A DNA stretch of 64,000 bases from an uncultured Marinobacter sp. Its GTDB lineage: Bacteria; Pseudomonadota; Gammaproteobacteria; Pseudomonadales; Oleiphilaceae. The translations under genes were made by a program, and so were the position numbers. The notes beneath the pieces were generated by a model, which saw only the letters and a program-made list of their open reading frames with translations, was not told the DNA's origin and did no database searches. How positions within the stretch are numbered: position 1 is the first letter of the stretch; each line of letters begins with the position of its first letter. The stretch lies in assembly GCF_946886895.1 (NCBI RefSeq), contig NZ_CAMPJO010000003.1:1-64000 (forward strand), in the 5' to 3' direction. Below are positions 44,136 through 51,622 of this stretch, piece by piece.

Positions 44136-45617
44136 CTAAAATCGGTAGCGCCAGGTGGCCTCTGCGGACCACTGGCTTTGCACACCGTTGATGAGCTGCA
44201 ATTTTTTATCAGTAAAACTCGTTGTCAGGTCGAGCCAGCCATTCAGCAATGGCAGGCCGTAGCCTATGGTCGCGATAACAGCTTGCTGATTGCCTTCCGC
44301 CACGGCGTATTGAATGTCGGGGGTGGTCACGACCGTTTGGTTGGCACCGTCTTTGTTGAAGTCCACGTAGCTGAGCCTGGCGGAGGCGTTTCGTCCGTCG
44401 GGAAAGAAGTTGAACAGCCCCAGAGTGATGGCCTCTGAATCGCCGTCGACGCTGGCACCGAGGGTTCTGCCATTATAACGATAGCCACTTCTGTAGCGAG
44501 AGTGATCGTAGGTGATATTGGGCATGGCATCGCCGGGAAAGTCGTCTGCCAGGGTATTGGTGTACTCGGCAAACCATTGCTGATCATGGCCGAAGAGTTG
44601 ACCGGTCATGTCCACGCCCAGGAGCCAGGATTTGCGGGCCGGGAAGGCACCGGCTTCGTCTTCGCCCATCATTTGCCCGTACACGCCCATGGACTGTTGG
44701 CCGAGGGCAAAGCCGTAGCGAACGTCGATACTGCCGAGCTGGTTGCCGGGGTCGTTTTCCTCGAGTTGGCCATTGTCACGACCGATCAGGGCGTTCCAGA
44801 TGGTGGACGCGCCTTCCGGGCGGCCCTGGCCACCAAACATGATGGCCCGGGAAAAGCCAATATCGAGCCCTTGGATCGGTCGTACTGTGAGTCGCATTCC
44901 AATCAGCTTTGCGTCTGGAATGGCGCGTTCTTCCTCAAACTGGCCGGCAAATACCGTGAACTGCCAGGGGCCTATCCATTCCAGCCAGTCTGTTTGTGGC
45001 GCGTTGGCGTCCTTACGATTGAGCCACACCGCCGGCAGTGGCCGGGCGTTGTCGGAAAGAATAAGGCTGGACTGCCAGCCCGGCCCCCACCAGCGATCAA
45101 TGGCGCCGGCGCCGAACACCCAATTGCCCGCCGTGGCGGCGAGGTAACTGTTGTCCAACCGCAACGATTCGTCGTCTTCCGGATTGTGGGCGTATGTTGG
45201 GTTCAGGCCGGCGGCCCAGTGTTCGCCTTGCCACTGGAGATTCACGGAGGCCAGGCCCTCGGCGGTCACTGCCTGTTCGAAGCCCTGAACTACCGGTACG
45301 TCGTTGGTGGCGGCAAGTGTTATTTCCGCCCGAAAGCCCGGCGAGGCCTGCTGTTCTTTCTCGAATCGCAGATAAGCCGCCGCGCTGCCAACGGACTGAT
45401 GGTCACCGGCGATTCCAGACCCAAGCCCGTTATGAACGGTTGCCCACATAAGCGGCCAGGTAGTGACACCACGATCCAGGTGACCCCTATCCGCCAGTTT
45501 CTGCGCCGCAAACCGGGCTCTAGGGTCTCCGGGCTCCAGCCAGGGTGCCGCGGCTATCGAAAAACTGAACAGGCACGCTACCGCCCCACCAACCAGGGCC
45601 CAGTGTTTTGAGGTCAT
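44136..45617 (-). CDS. Capsule assembly Wzi-family outer-membrane protein
   Basis: 493 residues with a signal peptide (residues 1-23, ending SIAAA). The rest has the alternating pattern of an outer-membrane beta-barrel and ends in an aromatic residue (WRYRF). ATAGNWVFGAGAIDRWWGPG and SRAIMFGGQGRPEG are typical of Wzi-type proteins, which anchor capsule at the cell surface. It is the first gene of the 45-kb minus-strand run, with a 9-base tandem repeat in its leader. Confidence 0.88.
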   Translation of the reverse strand: MTSKHWALVGGAVACLFSFSIAAAPWLEPGDPRARFAAQKLADRGHLDRGVTTWPLMWATVHNGLGSGIAGDHQSVGSAAAYLRFEKEQQASPGFRAEITLAATNDVPVVQGFEQAVTAEGLASVNLQWQGEHWAAGLNPTYAHNPEDDESLRLDNSYLAATAGNWVFGAGAIDRWWGPGWQSSLILSDNARPLPAVWLNRKDANAPQTDWLEWIGPWQFTVFAGQFEEERAIPDAKLIGMRLTVRPIQGLDIGFSRAIMFGGQGRPEGASTIWNALIGRDNGQLEENDPGNQLGSIDVRYGFALGQQSMGVYGQMMGEDEAGAFPARKSWLLGVDMTGQLFGHDQQWFAEYTNTLADDFPGDAMPNITYDHSRYRSGYRYNGRTLGASVDGDSEAITLGLFNFFPDGRNASARLSYVDFNKDGANQTVVTTPDIQYAVAEGNQQAVIATIGYGLPLLNGWLDLTTSFTDKKLQLINGVQSQWSAEATWRYRF

Positions 45618-45650
45618 GACGTTAGATTATCCGCAAAGCGACAGGGAGAC

Positions 45651-45677
45651 GACAATAACGACAATAACGACAATAAG
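45651..45677. repeat. 9-base tandem repeat in the wzi leader
   Basis: GACAATAAC, GACAATAAC, GACAATAAG: three head-to-tail copies, 34 bases upstream of the wzi-like ATG, in the presumed 5' untranslated region. Confidence 0.85.
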
Positions 45678-45745
45678 GAAGGGAACAACTGAATCCCAAC
45701 TAAGTCCCTGTCGGTAAGTGAATGTTCTGTTTCAGAAGCGTGACG

Positions 45746-45773
45746 ATTCTACGGCATCCCATGTGACACGCAA
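45746..45773 (-). promoter_or_regulatory. Candidate promoter of the polysaccharide operon
   Basis: On the minus strand TTGCGT (45773-45768) and TAGAAT (45751-45746) are separated by 16 bases, giving a moderate sigma-70 match about 130 bases upstream of the wzi-like start. The long leader would give room for RfaH recruitment, but no convincing ops sequence was found. Confidence 0.4.
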
Positions 45774-45790
45774 GTGACAATATCCAATCT

Positions 45791-45843
45791 GGGGTCAGAC
45801 CCCAATGCATTTCGCCCGGTGAAATACCTTGGGGTCTGACCCC
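45791..45843. repeat. Type II 53-base palindromic repeat
   Basis: GGGGTCAGACCCC, a 27-base centre with ATTTCGCCCGGTGAAAT as an inner palindrome, then GGGGTCTGACCCC. It begins three bases after the rfaH stop codon. Confidence 0.92.
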
Positions 45844-45846
45844 AGC

Positions 45847-46332
45847 TTAGCGTTCAGGTTTTAGCGCAGACACCGGCACTTTTACCCGTTGCTGCTTTTG
45901 CATGAAGCTGATCAGCACGATGGCGCGTTCTTCGCCATCGTAGGCCTGGAAGATGGCGCTGACGCCTTCAAAGGGGCCTTCGCTGAGATGGACCGCCTGG
46001 CCGGGTTTGATGCCGCCCTGCTCTGCTACGGAGTCGAGGCTGTTTTTGATGTGCAGGATGACATCGTCGCTGATGGCGGCGGGTTTGTTGGAAAAGCTGA
46101 CAATTCGCAATACGCCCCGGGTGGAACGCAGCTTGGACCACATGGGGTCGGTCTGATCAAGGTTGACGAACAGGTAGCCGGGGAACAGGGGCTCCAGCTT
46201 TTTGCTGCGCTTTCCGGCCTTGATCTTCTCTACAGTGATTTTCGGGTAGAAGCAGGCGATGTCCTGGTTCTGGAGGTGCGTAAGGGCGCGGTCGCCCTGG
46301 GCGGGTTTGTGTTGGAGTGCGTACCAGGTCAT
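45847..46332 (-). CDS. rfaH: RfaH-type transcription antiterminator
   Basis: About 161 residues, NusG paralogue. It keeps RNA polymerase going through long surface-polysaccharide operons after recruitment at ops sites. MTWYALQHKPAQGDRALTHL, FYPKITVEKI and EPLFPGYLFVNLD form the NGN domain. GQAVHLSEGPFEGVSAIFQ starts the KOW-type C-terminal domain. The longer frame to 46362 adds an unlikely N-terminus. It lies 4 bases after cysQ and just upstream of the 45-kb operon it probably controls. Confidence 0.93.
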   Translation of the reverse strand: MTWYALQHKPAQGDRALTHLQNQDIACFYPKITVEKIKAGKRSKKLEPLFPGYLFVNLDQTDPMWSKLRSTRGVLRIVSFSNKPAAISDDVILHIKNSLDSVAEQGGIKPGQAVHLSEGPFEGVSAIFQAYDGEERAIVLISFMQKQQRVKVPVSALKPER

Positions 46333-46336
46333 GCGA

Positions 46337-47104
46337 TTAACGATACCAGCTTCCTGACGCAATAAAATACGGATTTAACACATCTTGTTTACCGTATTTG
46401 AGCGGCTCACCGCCCAGGGTTTGCACCTTGCCACCGGCCGCCATCAGTACAGCCTGGGCCGCTCCGGTATCCCATTCACAGGTGGGGCTCAGGCGCGGGT
46501 AGATGTCGGCATGGCCCTCGGCGATGCGGCAGAATTTCAGGGAGCTGCCGGCCTGCACCAGTTCGTGCTCGCCCAGGCTGTCGATGAAGGTTCGGGTTTC
46601 GTCATTCAGGTGGTTTTTGCTGGCAACAACGCGCCGGGCGGCTTTGGGTTCCGCCACCTGGATGCGACGAACTTTGCCGTTACGGTCCCGCTTGTGGGCA
46701 CCCTCTCCTTTCACGCCCCAGTAGGCTTCGTGCTGGGCCGGCGCGGTGACCACGCCCAATATGGGCTCGCCGTTCTCGATCAGCGCGATGTTAACGGTGA
46801 ATTCGCCGGTGCGCTGGGTAAAATCCCGGGTGCCGTCGATGGGATCAATCAGCCAGAACCGCCGCCAGTGCTTGCGCTCCTCCCAGGGAATCTCCTTGCC
46901 CTCTTCCGAGAGAATGGGAATGTCATGACTGATGCCGCGCAGGCCACGCACGATGATGTCATGGCTGGCCAGATCCGCCGCCGTGATGGGCGACTGATCT
47001 TCCTTGTAATTCACCTTGAAGTCAGACTGATAGATATGCAGAACCCGCTCACTGGCTTCGTCTGCCACTTTAATTACATCCGGAAGAATGGCGCTGTAAT
47101 GCAT
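46337..47104 (-). CDS. cysQ: 3'(2'),5'-bisphosphate nucleotidase
   Basis: 255 residues, inositol-monophosphatase fold. It dephosphorylates PAP, the product of PAPS-using enzymes, to AMP. Metal-binding motifs are PILSEEGKEIP, WLIDPIDGTRDFTQR (about residues 85-99) and CEWDTGAAQAVL. The frame extends to 47212 only because it reads through a type II repeat; the ATG at 47104 (MHYSAILPD) is the real start. It is co-transcribed with rfaH and functionally linked to the sulfotransferase in the locus. Confidence 0.94.
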   Translation of the reverse strand: MHYSAILPDVIKVADEASERVLHIYQSDFKVNYKEDQSPITAADLASHDIIVRGLRGISHDIPILSEEGKEIPWEERKHWRRFWLIDPIDGTRDFTQRTGEFTVNIALIENGEPILGVVTAPAQHEAYWGVKGEGAHKRDRNGKVRRIQVAEPKAARRVVASKNHLNDETRTFIDSLGEHELVQAGSSLKFCRIAEGHADIYPRLSPTCEWDTGAAQAVLMAAGGKVQTLGGEPLKYGKQDVLNPYFIASGSWYR

Positions 47105-47122
47105 GGTCACATCCTGAATGTT

Positions 47123-47175
47123 GGGGTCAGACCCCAGTGCATTTTGCCGGGCGAAATGTCTTGGGGTCTGACCCC
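47123..47175. repeat. Type II 53-base palindromic repeat
   Basis: GGGGTCAGACCCC, a 27-base centre with CATTTTGCCGGGCGAAATG, then GGGGTCTGACCCC. It lies between the divergent cysQ and the RAYT gene, 68 bases upstream of the transposase start. Confidence 0.92.
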
Positions 47176-47242
47176 AACTTGAAATTGGCGGTTGGGTGAG
47201 GCAAATTATCACGCTTACAATTCAGTTCACAAGGAATGTGAA

Positions 47243-47890
47243 ATGCCTCGCCGACCAAGGATTTGCCCGGCCGGGATGCCCCAGCATGTGATTCAGCGGG
47301 GGAATAACCGGCAGATGTGTTTTCAGGATTTTGCAGACAAAGCCACCTACGCGACGTTTCTCTCCCGCTACCGTGAAGAGCACGAGGTGGATATTCATGC
47401 CTGGGTTCTGATGGACAATCACACCCACCTTCTGGTTACGCCACATACCGATCAGTCGCTTTCCCTGTTCATGAAGGCCGTCGGCCAGCGCTATGCCCAG
47501 TACTTCAATCACAAATATGAGCGCTCCGGCACTCTCTGGGAAGGCCGATTCAAATCCTGCCTGGTGGATACCGAGTGCTATTTTCTGCAGTGCCAGCGGT
47601 ATATCGAACTGAACCCGGTGAAGGCAGGCATGGTGGAGTATGCAGGGGACTGCCAGTGGTCCAGCTACCGGTGCCATGGCTACGGACTGCGATCAAAACT
47701 GCACACCCCCCACCCCTGTTACCTGAACTACCACCCAGACCCGGCCAAGCGCCTCGATAGCTACCGGGCCTTTGTGGCCAGCCCGACACCAAAAGGCATG
47801 GACGATGCCATTCGATACGCCGCCATTGCCGGCACGGCCCTCGGCACCCGGGAATTTCAGGAAGACATGAAGGCCCGATTCGGAATCTGA
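47243..47890 (+). CDS. REP-associated tyrosine transposase (RAYT, IS200-like)
   Basis: 215 residues, Y1/HUH transposase fold (Transposase_17). It opens PRRPRICPAGMPQHVIQRGN. The HUH motif is in LMDNHTHLLVTPH and the candidate nucleophilic Tyr is in CYFLQCQRYIELNPVKAGM. RAYTs are single-copy, domesticated transposases that act on REP palindromes. Type II repeats lie upstream at 47123 and a GGGGTCCGACCCC palindrome 8 bases after its stop, so it is the likely cognate enzyme. The AAGGA site before the ATG at 47243 settles the start. Confidence 0.92.
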   Translation: MPRRPRICPAGMPQHVIQRGNNRQMCFQDFADKATYATFLSRYREEHEVDIHAWVLMDNHTHLLVTPHTDQSLSLFMKAVGQRYAQYFNHKYERSGTLWEGRFKSCLVDTECYFLQCQRYIELNPVKAGMVEYAGDCQWSSYRCHGYGLRSKLHTPHPCYLNYHPDPAKRLDSYRAFVASPTPKGMDDAIRYAAIAGTALGTREFQEDMKARFGI

Positions 47891-47897
47891 ATTTTTT

Positions 47898-47910
47898 GGG
47901 GTCCGACCCC
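47898..47910. repeat. Single GGGGTCCGACCCC palindrome
   Basis: A variant of the 13-base unit with C in the centre, placed between the stop codons of the RAYT gene and the convergent vapC-like gene. Confidence 0.75.
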
Positions 47911-47912
47911 GG

Positions 47913-48299
47913 TCATACTTTTCGAACGGGCCCCGGATATTGCGCAACCTGATCGTCACTGGTAATTAGCAGGAAACCCTCGAATTCTGCCTGAGCCACC
48001 AGAATTCGGTCGAACGGGTCTTTGTGAATCGGCGGTAAATGTGACACACCCAACGCATGTTGCGCAGTGATGGCGAGCTCCCGGTAGTCATTTTCGAGGA
48101 GTCCCCTGCGCAGCAGGTGTGGATCAACCTGGAAATCGTCCCTACCCAAACCGTTCTTGATCACAATTTCCCAGATACTCGCCGAGCTGAAATAAAGCGT
48201 TTGCTGCGGATCAGCCAAAAGTGACAAGGCCTCAGGCGCCAATTGCTCCGGCGCGCCAGCGGCCCATAAAAGGATGTGGGTGTCCAGAAGGATATTCAA
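47913..48299 (-). CDS. PIN-domain toxin (VapC type)
   Basis: 128 residues. The family cleaves RNA. Acidic residues are in NILLDTHILLWAA (Asp6), SIWEIVIK, KDPFDRILVAQA and LITSDDQVAQY. It has a TTG start 4 bases after the antitoxin gene. The subfamily with LDTHILLW is commonly paired with Phd/YefM antitoxins, as here. Confidence 0.9.
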   Translation of the reverse strand: MNILLDTHILLWAAGAPEQLAPEALSLLADPQQTLYFSSASIWEIVIKNGLGRDDFQVDPHLLRRGLLENDYRELAITAQHALGVSHLPPIHKDPFDRILVAQAEFEGFLLITSDDQVAQYPGPVRKV

Positions 48300-48302
48300 C
48301 GG

Positions 48303-48542
48303 TTACCCCCCGAACATGTCTGCAATTTCCTGCTCCGCCATACGATCAAAGTCGTCCGGCACTCTGATCTGACCTTTCATAAAACCCAGACGACGCTCGG
48401 AACCAGGCTCAGGACTTTTAATCGCAGTAACACGCGCTACCGGCTTACCCGCTTTGGCAATGATAAAAGACTCCCCCTTCATTGCTTTATCAACCAGAGA
48501 GGAAAGCCTGGTTTTGGCTTCATGCATATTGACGGTTTCCAT
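48303..48542 (-). CDS. Phd/YefM-family antitoxin
   Basis: 79 residues. METVNMHEAKTRLSSLVDKA is the typical Phd/YefM N-terminal DNA-binding fold, followed by GESFIIAKAGKPVARV. The C-terminus (DDFDRMAEQEIADMFGG) is the toxin-binding tail. It is co-transcribed with the VapC-like toxin and probably autoregulatory. Confidence 0.9.
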   Translation of the reverse strand: METVNMHEAKTRLSSLVDKAMKGESFIIAKAGKPVARVTAIKSPEPGSERRLGFMKGQIRVPDDFDRMAEQEIADMFGG

Positions 48543-48644
48543 GGCTCACCCAAAACGTAAACTTAGTTTGATTAGCTTAGTTTACTAAAGTGCATTCCTC
48601 AATCCTATTCCAATGCTATGAATAAAAATGAGGGCCAGAATTCT

Positions 48645-48697
48645 GGGGTCAGACCCCAGGGCATTTCGCCAGGGCAAATGTCTTGGGGTCTGACCCA
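48645..48697. repeat. Type II 53-base palindromic repeat
   Basis: GGGGTCAGACCCC, a 27-base centre (GCATTTCGCCAGGGCAAATG), then GGGGTCTGACCC with the last base changed. It lies 11 bases from the stop of the glyoxalase gene. Confidence 0.9.
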
Positions 48698-48708
48698 AGC
48701 ACAAGCAC

Positions 48709-49149
48709 TTACCAGGTACCGGTATTGCCCATGCTGGCCCAGGGCTCTTTCGGAGAAAGCGCTTCGCCTTTTTGCAACAGTTCAATGGAAATGCCGTCGG
48801 GCGAGCGTACAAACGCCATGTGGCCATCCCTCGGGGGGCGGTTGATGGTGACGCCATTCGCCTGCAAGTGCTCGCATAACGCGTATAGGTCATCCACCCG
48901 GTAAGCCAGGTGACCAAAGTTGCGCCCGCCGGAGTAGGTTTCCGGATCCCAGTTATACGTCAGCTCGATCATCGGCGCCTTGTCTTCCCGGGCACGCACC
49001 TCATCCTCCGGCGCCGCAAGAAACACCAGGGTGAAGCGGCCTTTCTCGCTATCCTTCCGGCTGATTTCTGTCAGGCCAAGCAAGTCGCAGAAAAAGTGCA
49101 GGGAATCATCCAGGTTGCTGACACGAATCATGGTGTGAAGGTATTGCAT
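48709..49149 (-). CDS. gloA: Lactoylglutathione lyase (glyoxalase I)
   Basis: 146 residues, VOC fold with two beta-alpha-beta-beta-beta modules. It isomerises the hemithioacetal of methylglyoxal and glutathione. The four metal ligands are His5 (YLHTMIRV), Glu62 ([10 protein letters not shown]), His80 (NFGHLAYRV) and Glu123 (SIELLQKG), matching bacterial Ni-type GloA. It is a housekeeping gene isolated between accessory elements. Confidence 0.93.
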   Translation of the reverse strand: MQYLHTMIRVSNLDDSLHFFCDLLGLTEISRKDSEKGRFTLVFLAAPEDEVRAREDKAPMIELTYNWDPETYSGGRNFGHLAYRVDDLYALCEHLQANGVTINRPPRDGHMAFVRSPDGISIELLQKGEALSPKEPWASMGNTGTW

Positions 49150-49205
49150 AGCGGCTCCTGCTTGTCGTTTGCTCGGAACCGCTAGTGTACCGGACAGCCA
49201 TGCCC

Positions 49206-49258
49206 GGGGTCAGACCCCCGTGCATTTTACCGGGCCAAATGTCTTGGGGTCTGACCCC
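49206..49258. repeat. Type II 53-base palindromic repeat
   Basis: GGGGTCAGACCCC, a 27-base centre (GCATTTTACCGGGCCAAATG), then GGGGTCTGACCCC. The right end continues into a stretch identical to the region after 50466. Confidence 0.92.
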
Positions 49259-49331
49259 ATTTTGCTGGGCACCGTTATGCGGTCATTGAGGGTTGCCCGG
49301 AAAACTCTTCATCAATCTGAGCAAAGATCTC
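49239..49331. repeat. Direct duplication shared with 50459-50551
   Basis: These 93 bases read identically at an offset of 1220. They cover the right part of the type II repeat, the spacer and the 3' end of the DUF6708-like gene. Similarity continues with scattered changes to about 49440. It marks a tandem duplication or recent gene conversion. Confidence 0.88.
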
Positions 49332-50411
49332 TGTCACAGGCCTTCGCGGATCCGCTTTTTGCAGTTCCAGCACCTGCTTACTCTGGCGCTTCAGTTCCTC
49401 GCTGGGCCTGGCCCACTCGGCTTCCGGGAGCGGCTCGGACCAGCGCTCCATCACCGGGGGTAGGGATCGGTTCAGCAACCTCTGGAGCTTACGGTTCTCC
49501 CATTCCACCATCCGGTTGGGCAGGGTCCAGAAGGTCATCACATGATACAGGTACCAGAAGAAGGTGTAGATCCAGCCTACCTCGCCGGCTTTGCGACGGC
49601 GGCGGACGTTACGCCGGGCGGCGTGGAAGAAGGCCACGCCTTCCTCCTTGGGGGCGTCGTCCCCGGTCATCAGCTCGCCATGGGGCTGGATCTCTTCCAA
49701 TGTATGGACCTCATACTCCATGTAGGCCCGCAGCGCCTCCCAGGTGCTGATCGACAGCGGCAGGCCGTGGGTCTGGAATTCGAGATTGAAGCGCTCCCCG
49801 GTCTTCGGGTGCCGGAAGCCGATGCCGAAGCCGTATTGGCGGTGTACCCCGTATTCGGTGGCCCCCTGAGATTCGATCACCCAGGCTTCCAGGTCCTCCC
49901 AGGGGATCAAGATGGGTTCGCTGTGCCCCTCCGGCACAAAGCAGACCTCGCGGCGTTGGCGGTTGAAGCGGGTGGGGGCGATTTTTTCGGCTCGGTTGTA
50001 CATTTGCCAGCGAGGTAACATCGCCAGGAACAAGCCGCCCAGCAATCCCCCTAAACCAATCCAGAAACCGAGACTAAAAGCACCTTTAAATCCCCAGACA
50101 GCATCCTCCCAACCATTACCAAAGTGGTACCCGCCCCAAAATGTAACTAAGGGAAAAATAAGTGCAAACAGTAGAAACAGTCCGAAGGGCCCTCCGAGTA
50201 CCATCTGCCAGGCAAACGCAAAGGAGTTACCTACTCCGAAGTCCAGGTAATGATCGGTGACCGTTCCCACCGCATGGCCGTGGTCCACCGGGGGCAAGCC
50301 CGTGGGCAGGGGGTTTGGGGCCAGGTAGGTGAGCCGGCCCGAGGGGAAGGGTTCCACCTCGCCGGCATGGTGGCGTGTGTGGGTGGGCTGTGGATTCGCC
50401 GTTTGAGTCAT
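49275..50411 (-). CDS. T6SS-associated membrane protein (DUF6708-like), copy 1
   Basis: 378 residues. Two membrane hairpin segments are near residues 65-95 and 110-135, and a third hydrophobic stretch near 285-305. The region RFNRQRREVCFVPEG followed by IPWEDLEAWV resembles DUF6708 proteins, a family found near VasX-like T6SS effectors. Function unproven; immunity to, or chaperoning of, the upstream effector is the contextual guess. The last 45 residues (GEIFAQIDEEFSGQ-type tail) are nearly identical to copy 2. Confidence 0.7.
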   Translation of the reverse strand: MTQTANPQPTHTRHHAGEVEPFPSGRLTYLAPNPLPTGLPPVDHGHAVGTVTDHYLDFGVGNSFAFAWQMVLGGPFGLFLLFALIFPLVTFWGGYHFGNGWEDAVWGFKGAFSLGFWIGLGGLLGGLFLAMLPRWQMYNRAEKIAPTRFNRQRREVCFVPEGHSEPILIPWEDLEAWVIESQGATEYGVHRQYGFGIGFRHPKTGERFNLEFQTHGLPLSISTWEALRAYMEYEVHTLEEIQPHGELMTGDDAPKEEGVAFFHAARRNVRRRRKAGEVGWIYTFFWYLYHVMTFWTLPNRMVEWENRKLQRLLNRSLPPVMERWSEPLPEAEWARPSEELKRQSKQVLELQKADPRRPVTEIFAQIDEEFSGQPSMTA

Positions 50412-50425
50412 ACGTACAGAACTCT

Positions 50426-50478
50426 GGGGTCAGACCCGCGTGCATTTCACCGGGGCAAATGTCTTGGGGTCTGACCCC
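50426..50478. repeat. Type II 53-base palindromic repeat
   Basis: GGGGTCAGACCCG, a 27-base centre (GCATTTCACCGGGGCAAATG), then GGGGTCTGACCCC, with one change at the end of the first arm. It lies between the two DUF6708-like copies. Confidence 0.9.
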
Positions 50479-50494
50479 ATTTTGCTGGGCACCG

Positions 50495-51622
50495 TTATGC
50501 GGTCATTGAGGGTTGCCCGGAAAACTCTTCATCAATCTGAGCAAAGATCTCCATGACAGGCCTTCGCGGATCCGCTTTTTGCAGTTCCAGCACCCGCTTG
50601 CTTTGGCGCTTCAGTTCCTCGCTGGGCCTGGCCCACTGGGCTTCCGGGAGTGGCTCGGACCACTGGGCCATGGCCTTGGGCAGTGTCTTTTTGCTCATGC
50701 GCTTGATCTTTTTAACCTCCCACTCCACTAGCCGGTTCGGGATGGTCCAGAAAGTGACCAGGTGATACAGGTACCAGCCGATCAGGTAGAGCATGCCCCG
50801 TTTGCCGTCTCTATACTCGTCATGAAGACGTTTACGGGCGTTGCGAAAAACGTGGACGCCTTCCCACGGTGGGTCGTCCGGGCCCTCGAAGTCCAGTGGG
50901 TCCTGGATTTCCTTCAGGGTATGGACGTCGTATTCCATGTAGGCCCGAATAGCCTCCCAGTTACTAATGGCTTGGGGCTGACCATAGGTCTCGAACTCCA
51001 GGGTGTACTTCTCGCCGGTTTCCGGGTGGTAGAAACCAATGCCAAAGCCGTACTGGCGCTGCACGCCGTATTCGGTAACGCCCTGCGCTTCGGTGACCCA
51101 GGCAACCAGCTCTTCCCAGGGGACAAAGATGGGGGCCTTCTGGCCCTCTGGGACGAAGCACACTTCGCGGCGTTGGCGGTTGAAGCGGGCGGGAATGATG
51201 GATTCAAGCTTCAGGTGCCCTCGGTACCAGATACCGACACCCAACAATAAGAAGAAACTACAGCCCCAAACCGCAATCCAGAACCCATAATCAAACATCT
51301 CCTGAAATACTTCGACTGCAGTCTCCAGCTCTCTACCGTGGGCGATTGCAAGCCCCGAGAAGATAAGCGGAAAACCAAAAGCACCAAGCAAAAAGCAAAA
51401 AAAGGGTATGCCCAGCGTGGCCTGCCAACCAAACACCGGCGTCACCCCGGTTCCAAAATCCAGATAACCTTCATTCACTTCTCCGACTGCATGGTCGTGA
51501 TCCACCGGCGGCAGGCCGGTTGGCAGGGGCCCGGGTGCCAGAAAGGTTAACCGTCCGCTCGGAAAAGGCTCGGAACGCCCCGCGCGGGGCGGCTGTTCGG
51601 GCTGGCTACTTTTTGGTTTCAT
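50495..51622 (-). CDS. T6SS-associated membrane protein (DUF6708-like), copy 2
   Basis: About 375 residues, paralogous along its length to the protein at 49275. Shared blocks are EPFPSGRLTFLAPGPLPTGL, RFNRQRREVCFVPEG, QYGFGIGF and the C-terminal tail. The membrane segments (about residues 60-90 and 115-140) differ more than the rest. The ATG at 51622 overlaps the effector stop (TGATG), which suggests translation coupled to the effector, as expected for an immunity protein. Confidence 0.7.
   Translation of the reverse strand: MKPKSSQPEQPPRAGRSEPFPSGRLTFLAPGPLPTGLPPVDHDHAVGEVNEGYLDFGTGVTPVFGWQATLGIPFFCFLLGAFGFPLIFSGLAIAHGRELETAVEVFQEMFDYGFWIAVWGCSFFLLLGVGIWYRGHLKLESIIPARFNRQRREVCFVPEGQKAPIFVPWEELVAWVTEAQGVTEYGVQRQYGFGIGFYHPETGEKYTLEFETYGQPQAISNWEAIRAYMEYDVHTLKEIQDPLDFEGPDDPPWEGVHVFRNARKRLHDEYRDGKRGMLYLIGWYLYHLVTFWTIPNRLVEWEVKKIKRMSKKTLPKAMAQWSEPLPEAQWARPSEELKRQSKRVLELQKADPRRPVMEIFAQIDEEFSGQPSMTA

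Noticed and set aside
45746..45756. Possible ops element (minus strand TGCCGTAGAAT) for RfaH
   Set aside because: It shares only the GTAG core with the ops consensus, two of the key upstream bases differ, and the same bases are better read as a -10 box.
47105..47212. N-terminal extension of cysQ
   Set aside because: The extra residues translate the type II repeat; the family start is at 47104.
45791..50478. CRISPR array, suggested by regularly recurring 53-base repeats
   Set aside because: Repeats are hundreds to thousands of bases apart with genes between them, are palindromic, and no cas genes are present.
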